Shown piece by piece: positions 28,010 through 36,614 of a stretch of DNA of 64,000 bases (the first letter of the stretch is position 1; every line of letters starts with the position of its first letter). This stretch comes from Cymbomonas tetramitiformis (taxonomy: Eukaryota > Chlorophyta > Pyramimonadophyceae > Pyramimonadales > Pyramimonadaceae): the NCBI GenBank assembly GCA_001247695.2, contig LGRX02035124.1, positions 1 to 64,000 of the forward strand, in the 5' to 3' direction. The notes under the pieces were generated by a model, which was not told where the DNA came from, searched no databases, and saw only the letters and a program-made list of their open reading frames with translations. Made by a program: the position numbers and the translations under genes.

Positions 28010-28413
28010 CCCACACGCATTTTGGTGCTCTTCAGCGAAACAGGGTCAGTGGAGACGCAGTTCCAGCGCCAGTTCAAGGGCTCTAGGGCTGTGAGGTAGT
28101 GACTGTGGACATACTCCCTAAATGGGACCCGCTGCACGCAGCAGACATTCTGAAGTGGGATTACAGGCAGTACCCTCGGCACTACTTCTACGTGATTTGG
28201 GCCAGCCCTCCCTGCACTGAGTACAGCAAAGCCAAGACTGTAGGGGAATCTGACATTAAGACTGCAGACCGACGTGTACAACGCACTAGGGAGATCATCG
28301 ACTTCTACGACCCCGCTTACTACTTCATCGAGAACCCAGCTGGTGACGCCACTCGTGGACTGCACACGCGACCGGTGATGGGCCTCCCAGAACCGCATGT
28401 GCCCGGGGCACTA
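28010..28413 (+). pseudogene. C5-methyltransferase fragment fused behind the chromodomain
   Basis: Motif I is ILVLFSETGSVETQF (28016 on; consensus FSGTGS, so the first Gly is Glu here). A one-base shift near 28095 follows, then VTVDILPKWDP (motif II). Next come WASPPCTEYSKAKT (motif IV with the PC of the catalytic loop) and YYFIENPAG (motif VI with Glu). The domain stops at a MITE at 28414, before motif VIII. It is a different type from the DNMT3-like enzyme at 21.7-23.2 kb (SPPCxxYS against GYPCQD), so the two were captured separately. Confidence 0.75.
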
Positions 28414-28961
28414 CAGTAATCACTCACATTTAAGGAAACTCGACGTTAAGAAAGAGTAGACGTTTCGGGGGTACCCAACTCGATGAGAAAAGCTGACTGG
28501 ATTTTCCGACTTATGAGATGGCCTGAAATAAGGAAAATGACCGCTGGCTACCTAGCTGGAGAGGCATTTCTTAAACTAAGAAAACTTTGCCGGGAAATTG
28601 ACAAATATGGTATATTTGATGGGTTTTCATGATTTTTGCACAAAACTTGTCTTAAAGGTTTAAGTTCCTGATAGTCTGTTTCAGATATAATATCGTCATC
28701 AAAATCTTGCTTTAATTCTTTAAGCTGCGCACGGCTCTCGGGGTCCATTTTCTCGGAAAATGAACACCTTAAGAGAACGGGCTAGCTAGGGAAGGTGTCC
28801 ACGTGGATGGTTATGGAATTCGCTGGCTGGCTCACGAGATCGCGGTCCACTATCCATAGCGTTCTCTTATGACAACGACAGCGGCGGGGGGGGGTACCAA
28901 CTCGATGAGAAAAAATTTGGCGACCAGGATTTCTCTGTTTTCTTACAGTGGGTGATCTTTA
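28414..28961. mobile_element. Degenerate MITE-like element related to the TA/CAGTAAT family
   Basis: Starts CAGTAATCACTCACATTTAAG after TA, like MITE copies A and B, and contains several TTAAGAGAA/TTCTCTTA blocks. The right end is not clean; TTTTCTTACAGTGGGTGATC around 28939-28958 may be the decayed terminal repeat. The minus strand at 28548-28748 keeps an open charged frame of 66 residues (QLKELKQDFDDDIISE), perhaps a trace of an autonomous relative. Boundaries are approximate. Confidence 0.5.
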
Positions 28962-29142
28962 TACGACATATACTCGGAATGATGTTTTTTATTGAACGTG
29001 CAAAGGTACACAATTATGTTTTTATAATATACTGGACCAGGGCCAGACTGAGGTGCAAACGATAGTTTCGGTTCCGAGTTCTGAAGACCAAGCACTTCTC
29101 AAGTGCTCTACTTATTCACTCGTAACTCGGACTGCAGGGTCA
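28962..29142 (-). repeat. LTR of a gag-bearing element (3' copy, minus sense)
   Basis: On the minus strand it begins TGACCCTGCAGTCCGAG, carries TTCAATAAAA (poly(A)-signal-like) and ends TATGTCGTA. It is close to 59979-60158 in the same orientation and to the inverted, more diverged copy around 35190-35385. It is followed directly by a short remnant of the gag gene. Confidence 0.7.
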
Positions 29143-29190
29143 GCCACTGCTGTTGTTGCTGCTGGTACGCGAGCCACTGCTGTTGGGTAG
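29143..29190 (-). pseudogene. Gag fragment right of the LTR
   Basis: Minus-strand translation contains QQQWLAYQQQ, identical in pattern to residues just after the polyglutamine start of the long gag at 60477-63866. It is the continuation of the gag start at 31341-31706, split off by the TIR transposon; the rest of the gag was deleted up to the LTR. Confidence 0.65.
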
Positions 29191-29383
29191 GCTATTTAAT
29201 TTAGAATATTTTTTCATAAGTTTAGAATACCCCATTTTATCGTTAATTTAGAATAAGTTTTCTTTATGTCATCCGGCTATGACCGGTGCATGCATCCATG
29301 ACGTTGTACCTGTACCTGTTGAGCTATCCCCATGCCATGCGAAATATTACACTGAAGAGTTGTCTTGCCGTGATGTCCATATG

Positions 29384-29441
29384 TCCGAATGGAACCAAAA
29401 ACCGTTCGATTAAAATCGAACGGTTTTTGGTTCCATTCGGA
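29384..29441. repeat. Perfect 28-bp inverted repeat with 2-nt loop
   Basis: The left arm (29384-29411) starts TCCGAATGGAACC and ends CGTTCGATT; the loop is AA; the right arm (29414-29441) is its exact complement. A 20-bp palindrome, AGATTCACGGCCGTGAATCT, follows at about 29443-29462. This would form a very stable cruciform or RNA hairpin. Confidence 0.9.
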
Positions 29442-29574
29442 AAGATTCACGGCCGTGAATCTAAAAGTCACGGCCGTGATTAACGACTCTTTACGCATAA
29501 TGACTTTTATTATTTGCCATCTTTGCCACAATAGACACTCACGGCGTGTTCTGCTTGACAAAAAGTAAGTAACT

Positions 29575-30655
29575 TGAAGCCTTGAGCTTCAACTTACTGA
29601 AAGATATGTATCTTGGCAGTATGTGTGCCAAGTTTCGTGCTCTAGGACGCACGGGAAGCCCTCGGCTGTTTGGCATCTTTGGGTTTGGGTGTCACGTTCG
29701 AACCCAAACCCAAAACATCTGCCTTAGAAATAGATTGCGCGTTTCGCGCAAAAGTAACTTGAAGCCTTGAGCTTCAAGTAACTCAAATATACGTATCTTG
29801 GCAGTATTCGTGCCAAGTTTCGTGCTCTAGGACGCACGGGAAGCCCTCGGCTGTTTGGCATCTTTGGGTTTGGGTGTCACGTTCGAACCCAAACCCAAAA
29901 CATCTGCCTTAGAAATAGATTGCGCGTTTCGCGCACAAGTAACTTGAAGCCTTGAGCTTCTGGTAACTTAAATATGTGTACCATGGTAGTATTCGCGCCA
30001 AGTTTCGTGCGTTAGGACGCACGGGAAGCCCTCGGCTGTTTGGCATCTTTGGGTTTGGGTGTCACGTTCGAACCCAAACCCAAAGCATCTGCCTTAGAAA
30101 TAGATTGCGCGTTTCGCGCACAAGTAACTTGAAGCCTTGAGCTTCTGGTAACTTAAATATATGTATCTTGGCAGTATTCGTGCCAAGTTTCGTGCTCTAG
30201 GACGCACGGGAAGCCCTCGGCTGTTTGGCATCTTTGGGTTTGGGTGTCACGTTCGAACCCAAACCCAAAGCATCTGCCTTAGAAATAGATTGCGCGTTTC
30301 GCGCACAAGTAACTTGAAGCCTTGAGCTTCTGGTAACTTAAATATATGTATCTTGGCAGTATTCGTGCCAAGTTTCGTGCTCTAGGACGCACGGGAAGCC
30401 CTCGGCTGTTTGGCATCTTTGGGTTTGGGTGTCACGTTCGAACCCAAACCCAAAACATCTGCCTTAGAAATAAATTGCGCGTTTCGCGCACAAGTAACTT
30501 GAAGCCTTGAGCTTCTGGTAACTTAAATATATGTACCATGGTAGTATTCGTGCCAAGTTTCGTGCGTTAGGACGCACGGGAAGCCCTCGGCTGTTTGGCA
30601 TCTTTGGGTTTGGGTGTCACCTTCGAACCCAAACCCAAAGGCAAAGGCATAGGAC
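29575..30655. repeat. Six tandem copies of a 185-bp repeat
   Basis: The anchor GGACGCACGGGAAGCCCTCGG recurs at 29645, 29830, 30015, 30200, 30385 and 30570, exactly 185 bases apart. Each unit contains a hairpin of TTTGGGTTTGGGT against AACCCAAACCCAAA, a GTTCGAACC core and a TGCGCGTTTCGCGCA palindrome. Copies differ by few substitutions. Later sequence (30760-31010) has related GGGAAGCGCTCGGC hairpins in more degenerate form. Confidence 0.9.
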
Positions 30656-31340
30656 AGTTTCGTAGATTCTGTCCCGATGCCTTTGCAACCTCGCTTGCTA
30701 ACTCATATTACAATGAATATTCAACATTCAAGCGTTGGATACCCCACGCCAACGGGAAGCGCTCGGCTGATTTGTTATTTGGGTATGCGCACCCAAATGA
30801 CAAAAAACGCATCTTTGAAACTCGTTAGTTTCAAAGATGCGTGGCCGATGCCTTCGTGCTTATGTGTGTTAATCCATATGAAATATTCCATGGAATAAAT
30901 GTGAATATCCTGCACAAACGGGAAGCGCTCGGCCGTTTTGTAAAATTAGGGTGCACCCAAAATACAAAACGCATCTTTGAAACTCGGAAGTTTCAAAGAT
31001 GCTTGCCGGTCGCGTGCAGCGGTAAAAGGCAAGTCAAAGGGTTTAGAATCTAGAAGAAGTACAGGGGCCTTTTTTTCAAGCAGGACACGCCGTGAGTGTC
31101 TATTACAACGGCGCCCACCATTATCACAAGCGAGACAAACCTTCTTAAAGCTTTTTGGAGGCTTCCTCATGATGGCACCAGCGGGAACGAGAGCGTTTGA
31201 CCTGTGTGCACATTATTTGAACACGAGTCGTGAAAAGGACCACCGGTCATAGCCGGATGACATCAAGAAAACTTATTCTAAATTAACGATGAAACGGGTT
31301 ATTCTAAGATTAAGAAAACTTATTCTATATTAATTATTTT

Positions 31341-31706
31341 TCCCTGCTGTTGTTGCTGCAGTTGTTGTTGGAAAGGCGTGGAATATGAGCCCGTAGAATG
31401 GTGCGTCCCCAGTGTGAACGGCACCGGTGACACTCCCCCAGCGAGGGGTGCTGGTTGGGGCAGCACCCAGCTGACGCCATTCCATACAGCTTGTGCAGGT
31501 GTGCCGTCTGGCATGGTATATGGACGGGGCACAGCAGTGTAGGGCATGGTGGTGCCCGGAAGTGGGAGAGGGTGAGCCGTGAGCGGAAGCGTAGGTGGAA
31601 GAGTAAGTGGTGGAAGGTGGGAAGGTGACAGGGGAGAAGATAGGTAGTGTAGCGGCTCTGTGCTGGCACCCATATTGGGAAAAGGCTCTGAGGTCTGCTG
31701 TGACAT
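31341..31706 (-). pseudogene. N-terminal gag fragment, truncated by the TIR transposon
   Basis: Starts MSQQTSEPFPNMGAS and continues LPGTTMPYTAVPRPYTMPDG, AQAVWNGVSWVLP and GGVSPVPFTLG up to polyglutamine, where the transposon sequence begins. It is collinear with residues 1-120 of the gag at 60477-63866 (MSQHTSEPLSNMG). The shared Met supports this start in both copies. Confidence 0.85.
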
Positions 31707-32791
31707 TATGTATGCTGACTGCTGAGCTGTTTGAGTCTACGAACTGGGTGTGGCAATAGCCACAGGTGAGCAGGTAGTGAGTCCTCCCCTTTTTCAGTCG
31801 GACTCGTCCTCGTCAACGTCAGATGGAGGAGGGCTGACTTCTGGAGATGGTGGAGCTCCAGCGAGAGGCTCACCGGGCAGAAGTGGAGCACCTGGATGCA
31901 GGAGTGGGTCAGGATAATGGAAGACCCCACACGGGACCCCTTGCCTCGACCACTCCCGAAAGTGGCGGTCAGGCGGTACGGCAGAAGGGTCGCACGCGTC
32001 CAGAGTGTATGCTGTAACCAGAGGTCTAATTGTTCTCTAGTTCGTCGTCAGTGGTGGTGGGTGACTCAGAGGGTGAAGGTGGAAAGCCGTCTCCCTGGTG
32101 AGGGTCCTCGAGGATAAAGCCGGGTGGAGCTAGTGGGCCAGGTGGGAATACGGGAACGGGAGGGCCTTGCTTCCACCACTCGCGACGGTACAGTATCTCT
32201 CTGGGGCTGGAGTCACGGCCAGACTGGTGGTCAAAGCGCTATTTGGGAGCGAGTTCCCGAGTAGAGGTGTCCGTATTGGTGGTGTTGGAGGGTTCTGAGT
32301 GGTCCTATGGGGTCTAAGGGGAAGGTATTTGGTGGTGGGGGCTGCTGGGTTATGGTTTGAGGTAGACTAAAAGTGGGCCAAAACTGCTAAAAAGTGCTGT
32401 TTTTTTGCTGTTTTTGCTACTTTTAGGGCTCTGTAACTGGTTGCATGCCTGGAATGGGGCCATGATAGACCCTAGTAACTAACCTTACTGCTCGAAATCG
32501 GTCGGAACTGGCCTCAGACGAAGTTTGGTTTTAAGATCTTGCAAGGCATGCTTGGGTCGAAAAGCCAGCTGGAGCCACCAGTGTTAAGGGGGTCGGATAC
32601 TGCATTTTGAAGACGTTTGGAAGTATTTGCCGGAGTCCTTCTACAAAAAACAAGTGTTTCCTTAACGTAGAAATTGCGCAAATGTAGCCAAAAGTACAGC
32701 TCTCCCCCTGCAGTATTCCGTAAGTTATCACAACAGGTCCGTGGTTGAACGCGCGGAGTCGTTCAAACCGCACTAAGATACCAAATGTGCA
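31707..32791. other. Leader and flank of the gag element, no gene seen
   Basis: The first 200 bases resemble the sequence upstream of the gag at 63.9 kb (GTGGCAATAGCCACAGGTGAGCAG), so this is element leader. The rest, including a T-rich stretch near 32400, holds no gene I can support. Confidence 0.4.
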
Positions 32792-32856
32792 GCTCTGAAG
32801 ACCAAGCACTTCTCAAGTGCTCTACTTATTCACTCGTAACTCGGACTGCAGGGTCA
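32792..32856 (-). repeat. LTR fragment
   Basis: About 65 bases from CTCTGAAGACC to GCAGGGTCA, nearly identical to the end of the LTR at 28962-29142 and in the same orientation. Sequence left of 32792 is unrelated to the LTR. It may be the remains of the 5' LTR of the element whose gag start lies at 31341-31706. Confidence 0.6.
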
Positions 32857-33199
32857 ACCACCCGGCCACCCGATGTCACACCACGGCCCAACGTTCGATT
32901 CCTAAGGACTGGCATCTTAAACTAGGAATCTACGGGCTTCACGCCGCTGTTGTTCTCGGGTTTTCGCCGTCATTGAGCTAGAAGAGTTCCTGGACACCGC
33001 TCAATCCACCGGCGACGAAAAGGGGGAGTAGGCAGGCACCGCCCATGAAAACTTCGCCACGATTGCGGGACGCTAGACAGCGGTTTGAGCAGGCCCAGCA
33101 GCGACAGCGCGAGGGCACGGACCGCGGGAATACGCTGTCGGGGACTCGGTCTGGACAGAGGCGAAAACCCTCACTGAGAAGGTGATAGACCGCTCCATT

Positions 33200-34580
33200 T
33201 GCAAAAAGCTGACCAAGCGCTAGACGCCAGAGCCTACAACCGCAGCGCAGCAAAGTGCGCTCCCAGCAGCGGCCCAGTGCGGCGACGAGCCGCTGGCGCC
33301 CACATCACAGGGAAGTGCACTCCTGGCGGCGGCCCAGCGCGGCAACGAGGCAACAGCGCTGCAAGGCACGCTTGCGGCAGTGGTACGGCGCGACAACGCG
33401 TGGGCCAATCGAGAGCGACGCCGATGTGACCACCATCGACGACGCCGTCACTGTGGCCACCACCGAGAGCGACGGCGTTGTGGCGTCCACTGCCGACAAC
33501 CCTAAAACCCTAAAACCCTAAATATGGCGCCACCGTGGCCACCATCGACAGCGCCACCACCGTGGCCACCACCGACAGCGCCGTCACCGTGGCCACCACC
33601 GACAGCGACGGCGTTGTGACGTCCATTGCCGACAGCGTCGCCACCGTGGCCACCATCGACAGCATCGCCACCGTGGCCACCACCGAGACCCGTTGTGATG
33701 GCCGCGAAAACTGCGACAACACCACATCGACAACGGACCGCTGAGACCCGCAACCACAAGGCAGCGGAGCGCGATGCCAGTGGCGAATCAGCGCGACGCC
33801 GAGTCGTTGCTGCCCCGAGACGCAGCGTCACAAGGCTTGCTCTCGACAGTGGTTCGGCGCGGCAGCGAGCCGCTGGTGCCCGTGACCACGATCCACAGTA
33901 GCGCATCGCCAGCGGCAGCTCAGCGTGGTAGCAAACTGCCGGTGCCCACAGACACGGGGCAGCGGAGCGCTCTGCCGGCGGCGGCCCAGCGCAGCAAAGA
34001 GCTGACAGCGTCGCCACCGTGGCCACCACCGACAGCGCCGCCGCTGTGGCCACCATCGAAAGCGATGCCACCGTGGCCACCATCGAAAGCGACGGCGTTG
34101 TGACGTCCACTGCCGACAGCGTCGCCACCGTGACCACCATCGACAGCGCCGCCACCGTGGCCACTATCGACAGCGAGCGCCGCCACCGTGGCCACTACCG
34201 AGAGCGACGGCGTTGTGGCGTCCACTACTGACGACCGCGTCGCCACCGTGGCCACCATCGCAGCAAAGTGTGCTCCCAGCAGCGGCCCAGTGCGGCGACG
34301 AGCCGCTGGCTCCCACATTGCAGAGGAGTGCGCCCCTGGCGGCGGTCCAGCGCGACAACGAGTCGTTGCTGCCCGAAGCCACAGCGCTGCAAGGCACGCT
34401 TGCGGCAGTGGTACGGCGCGACAACGCGTGGGCCCATCGAGAGCGACGCCGCTGTGACCACCATCGACAGCGTCGCCACCGTAGCCACCATCGACAGTGC
34501 CGCCACTGTGGCCACCATCGACAGGGCCACCATTGTGGCCACCACCGAGAGCACCGACACCGTGGCTAGGGAGAGGAACC
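33200..34580. repeat. Degenerate GC-rich minisatellite with duplicated blocks
   Basis: Two kinds of repeat alternate. Blocks of GTGGCCACCATCGACAGC-like units (18-27 bp) encode VATxDS-like strings in one plus frame. A longer block (GCAGCGGCCCAGTGCGGCGACGAGCCGCTGG and following, 33255-33415 and 34270-34445) is duplicated about 1 kb apart. Frames are open on both strands only because the unit length is mostly a multiple of three; I do not call a gene. Confidence 0.65.
33498..33522 (+). repeat. Short interstitial telomere-like array
   Basis: ACCCTAAAACCCTAAAACCCTAAA: nearly three units of CCCTAAAA (TTTTAGGG on the other strand, the Chlamydomonas-type telomere unit). It sits inside the GC-rich minisatellite region. 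Confidence 0.6.
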
Positions 34581-34859
34581 AGACTGAAGCAAATCAGCCT
34601 TCCTCAATACAACCTGGTATCGGGGGTTGACAACAAGAAAAAGGAACCAGGGAACCTAAGAACTGGAACTTAGATGGGTACCTTAAAAATGGAGCAATCC
34701 CAGAAGGTAGATCACTCCTAAGAGGGGGAGAGTTGTGCCCGGAGGCACAGCGTAAGCCGGTATACCTGAGTTGATGTGCGTCACCAAGGGTAATCAGGAA
34801 TTGACAGGGTGACAGTGAAGTCGGGCTTGAGATTACGGTACGAATGAGTACTAGATGTC

Positions 34860-35200
34860 CGAGGGATGACAGCATGACACTATGACACTACATTAGTATG
34901 ACAGTGCCGTATGACAGTCATGGTGACACTTGGTCAGATCATCGGACAACGGTCGAATTCGTGTTCAGATTGAAGAGACGATGAAAATACGTATCAGATG
35001 TCTGGGGGTTGACAGTGTGACCCGATGACGGTATGACAGTACGACATTATGACAGTATTGTATGACCGTCACCGGGATAGTTCGTCAACGAGACATCAGA
35101 ATGGAAGATGTCGCATCGAATCAGACATGGAATGAATTGAGATATGATCGGGTCAGAACCGGACGGTGCATCGTGATATGACATCGGGTAGTCGGGTCGG
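34860..35200. repeat. TGACAG/TATGACA-rich array
   Basis: Short units such as TATGACAGT, TGACACTATGACAC and GACAGTACGAC recur irregularly. The same motif family, inverted, lies between the gag end and LTR at 60260-60500. This segment is therefore probably the 3' untranslated part of a plus-oriented copy of that gag element. Confidence 0.55.
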
Positions 35201-35385
35201 TGGACCGAGCTGCCTTAGTTGCAAGAATAAGTAGAGCACTTGAGAAGTGTACGGTCTTCAGAACTCAGATCGTTACTAGCGTTTGCACATAATTAATCTG
35301 GCCCTGTTCCAGTGATATAATACAAAAAGAATAATGTACCTTTACATGTTCAAACAAAAACAGCTTCTGAGTATATAAACTAGTA
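35190..35385 (+). repeat. Diverged LTR copy, plus orientation
   Basis: Includes AATAAGTAGAGCACTTGAGAAGTG and CTGGCCCTGTTCCAGTGATATAATAC, the complement of sequence in the LTR at 28962-29142. Ends are eroded; boundaries are approximate. Confidence 0.55.
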
Positions 35386-35390
35386 CCCCG

Positions 35391-36290
35391 TCACAGGGCA
35401 GCAGTCTCCCGCAATTCAACGAAATTGATGCAACCGGGTTGGGCCGCCCAGCATAGTGGGTCACCGTCGTAGCGCCTGTCCGCGATGCGCCCGCTCCACC
35501 GCATCTGGTGTGACATCAGCGCACCCCGTCGGGACCGACGCAAATGTGCAAATGCAAGCGTAGCAAAGCAACATGGAGAAATGAAGGGCGATATAAGTGA
35601 GGTAATTGAACCCACACCACAAGCACAGCGGGTGGGAGGTTCGTGCACCACCGATTTCTCGATCAGCACGGCGTCGCCGTCGTCCGTGCCGTCAGATAGT
35701 GCGTCAGAGTCGGCAACGAAGGAGGCCGTTCGGAACGCTATCTCAACGCAAGCGTCGTTGTTCTCGGCCAACTGCTGCACGAGAAAATATTGTCCATGAA
35801 AGAAATGATGATGCAAATGATGAAGCCCGCGGCGGTGGCGCGCAAGAAGGGAGCGGCTTTAGCGCAACGGTCGATTGCCGAGAGCACCAGGCCGTGCCGT
35901 CCGGGGTCCAGCTCTAATGGCGGGAGCTGCGCATCAGGGAGCGGAGGGTCATGAAACACGCACCCCTCGTCGTCGATCTTCTTGCGTACATTCACAGATG
36001 GAGCGATGGTGGCATCAAATGCTCCAAGCCGGAACGCAGTCGCACCATCACCAACCGAAAAAATGCATTGGCTGACCCACCGCTTGTTTGCGACAGTGCA
36101 TTTGCAATTTTGCTTGGTAGTTTGTGAAGCGGCTGAACCGAAAGGGGATGCCAATTACTTTCTTCGGAGCCTGATGGAAGCGTTGGGGGGCAAGCTAATG
36201 CTTCAGCGCACTGTCTGTTTTCTAGAACCACATTTTCGGCACAACTTAACCTCGTCCTCTCACACATCGGTCAAGAAACAATAAACCATG
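35391..36290. other. Possible degenerate coding sequence, not recognised
   Basis: Both strands have open frames. The plus strand looks more protein-like: a Ser-rich segment (35650-35760) and, one frame over, LLHEKILSMKEMMMQMM with AALAQRSIAES (about 35770-35880), which would fit one frameshifted coiled-coil protein. No family recognised, and no splice signals that join the parts convincingly. Confidence 0.25.
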
Positions 36291-36614
36291 TTAAAGTGTG
36301 TCCTGGTACTGCGATTCGCATTTCTGAGCGAAGGAGACCGCAGAGAGTTTCTCAAAGTGGAAGAAGGCGTTTCGAACTGCATTCAACAGATGCCAGGACC
36401 AGCTCGCTAAGTTCAAGTTCACGTAAAGCTTGCTGAGATCAAGCCGGGCGGCCCTCTCGTAAACGTCCCGCGCGGTGAACGCCCATGCCCGACTCCTAGA
36501 TATGGCCTTCCTCATCTGTGCGGTGTCACAAGGTAGCCGATCAATTTTGTCATCGCAGGCTTGGTAATTTATGTCGCTGTCGCAATAATATTCCTTTGTC
36601 GCAAGCTGCGACAA
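36291..36614 (-). CDS. Hypothetical 107-residue protein
   Basis: An open frame with balanced composition (AWAFTARDVYERAARLDLS, LNLASWSWHLLNAVRNAFFHFEKL), suggesting two or three helices. No family recognised, no introns or regulatory signals identified, and no neighbour that gives context. It could be an exon of a larger gene or chance. Confidence 0.25.
   Translation of the reverse strand: MSQLATKEYYCDSDINYQACDDKIDRLPCDTAQMRKAISRSRAWAFTARDVYERAARLDLSKLYVNLNLASWSWHLLNAVRNAFFHFEKLSAVSFAQKCESQYQDTL

Larger units (their letters stand above)
29191..31340. mobile_element. 2.1-kb hairpin-rich TIR transposon (non-autonomous)
   Basis: About 90-95 bp terminal inverted repeats. The left end (29193-29290) contains TTTAGAATA, GTTTAGAATA, CGTTAATTTAGAATAAG and GTCATCCGGCTATGACCGGTG. 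The right end (31240-31340) is its complement with a few changes. No transposase frame is present. The interior holds a 28-bp perfect hairpin, a 20-bp palindrome, six 185-bp tandem repeats and at least two further hairpins. It has split a gag gene. The target duplication could not be read with certainty. Confidence 0.8.

Noticed and set aside
29860..29900. tRNA or SINE-like gene at the GTTCGAACC motif
   Set aside because: No A box at proper spacing and no cloverleaf; the motif is part of a hairpin in a 185-bp tandem repeat.
33502..34318. Long minus-strand frames in the minisatellite
   Set aside because: They arise from repeat units of length divisible by three; both strands are open equally.
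35391..36290. Complete host gene in this interval
   Set aside because: Protein-like pieces exist in different frames but no consistent splice model or family was found; listed only as an uncertain region.
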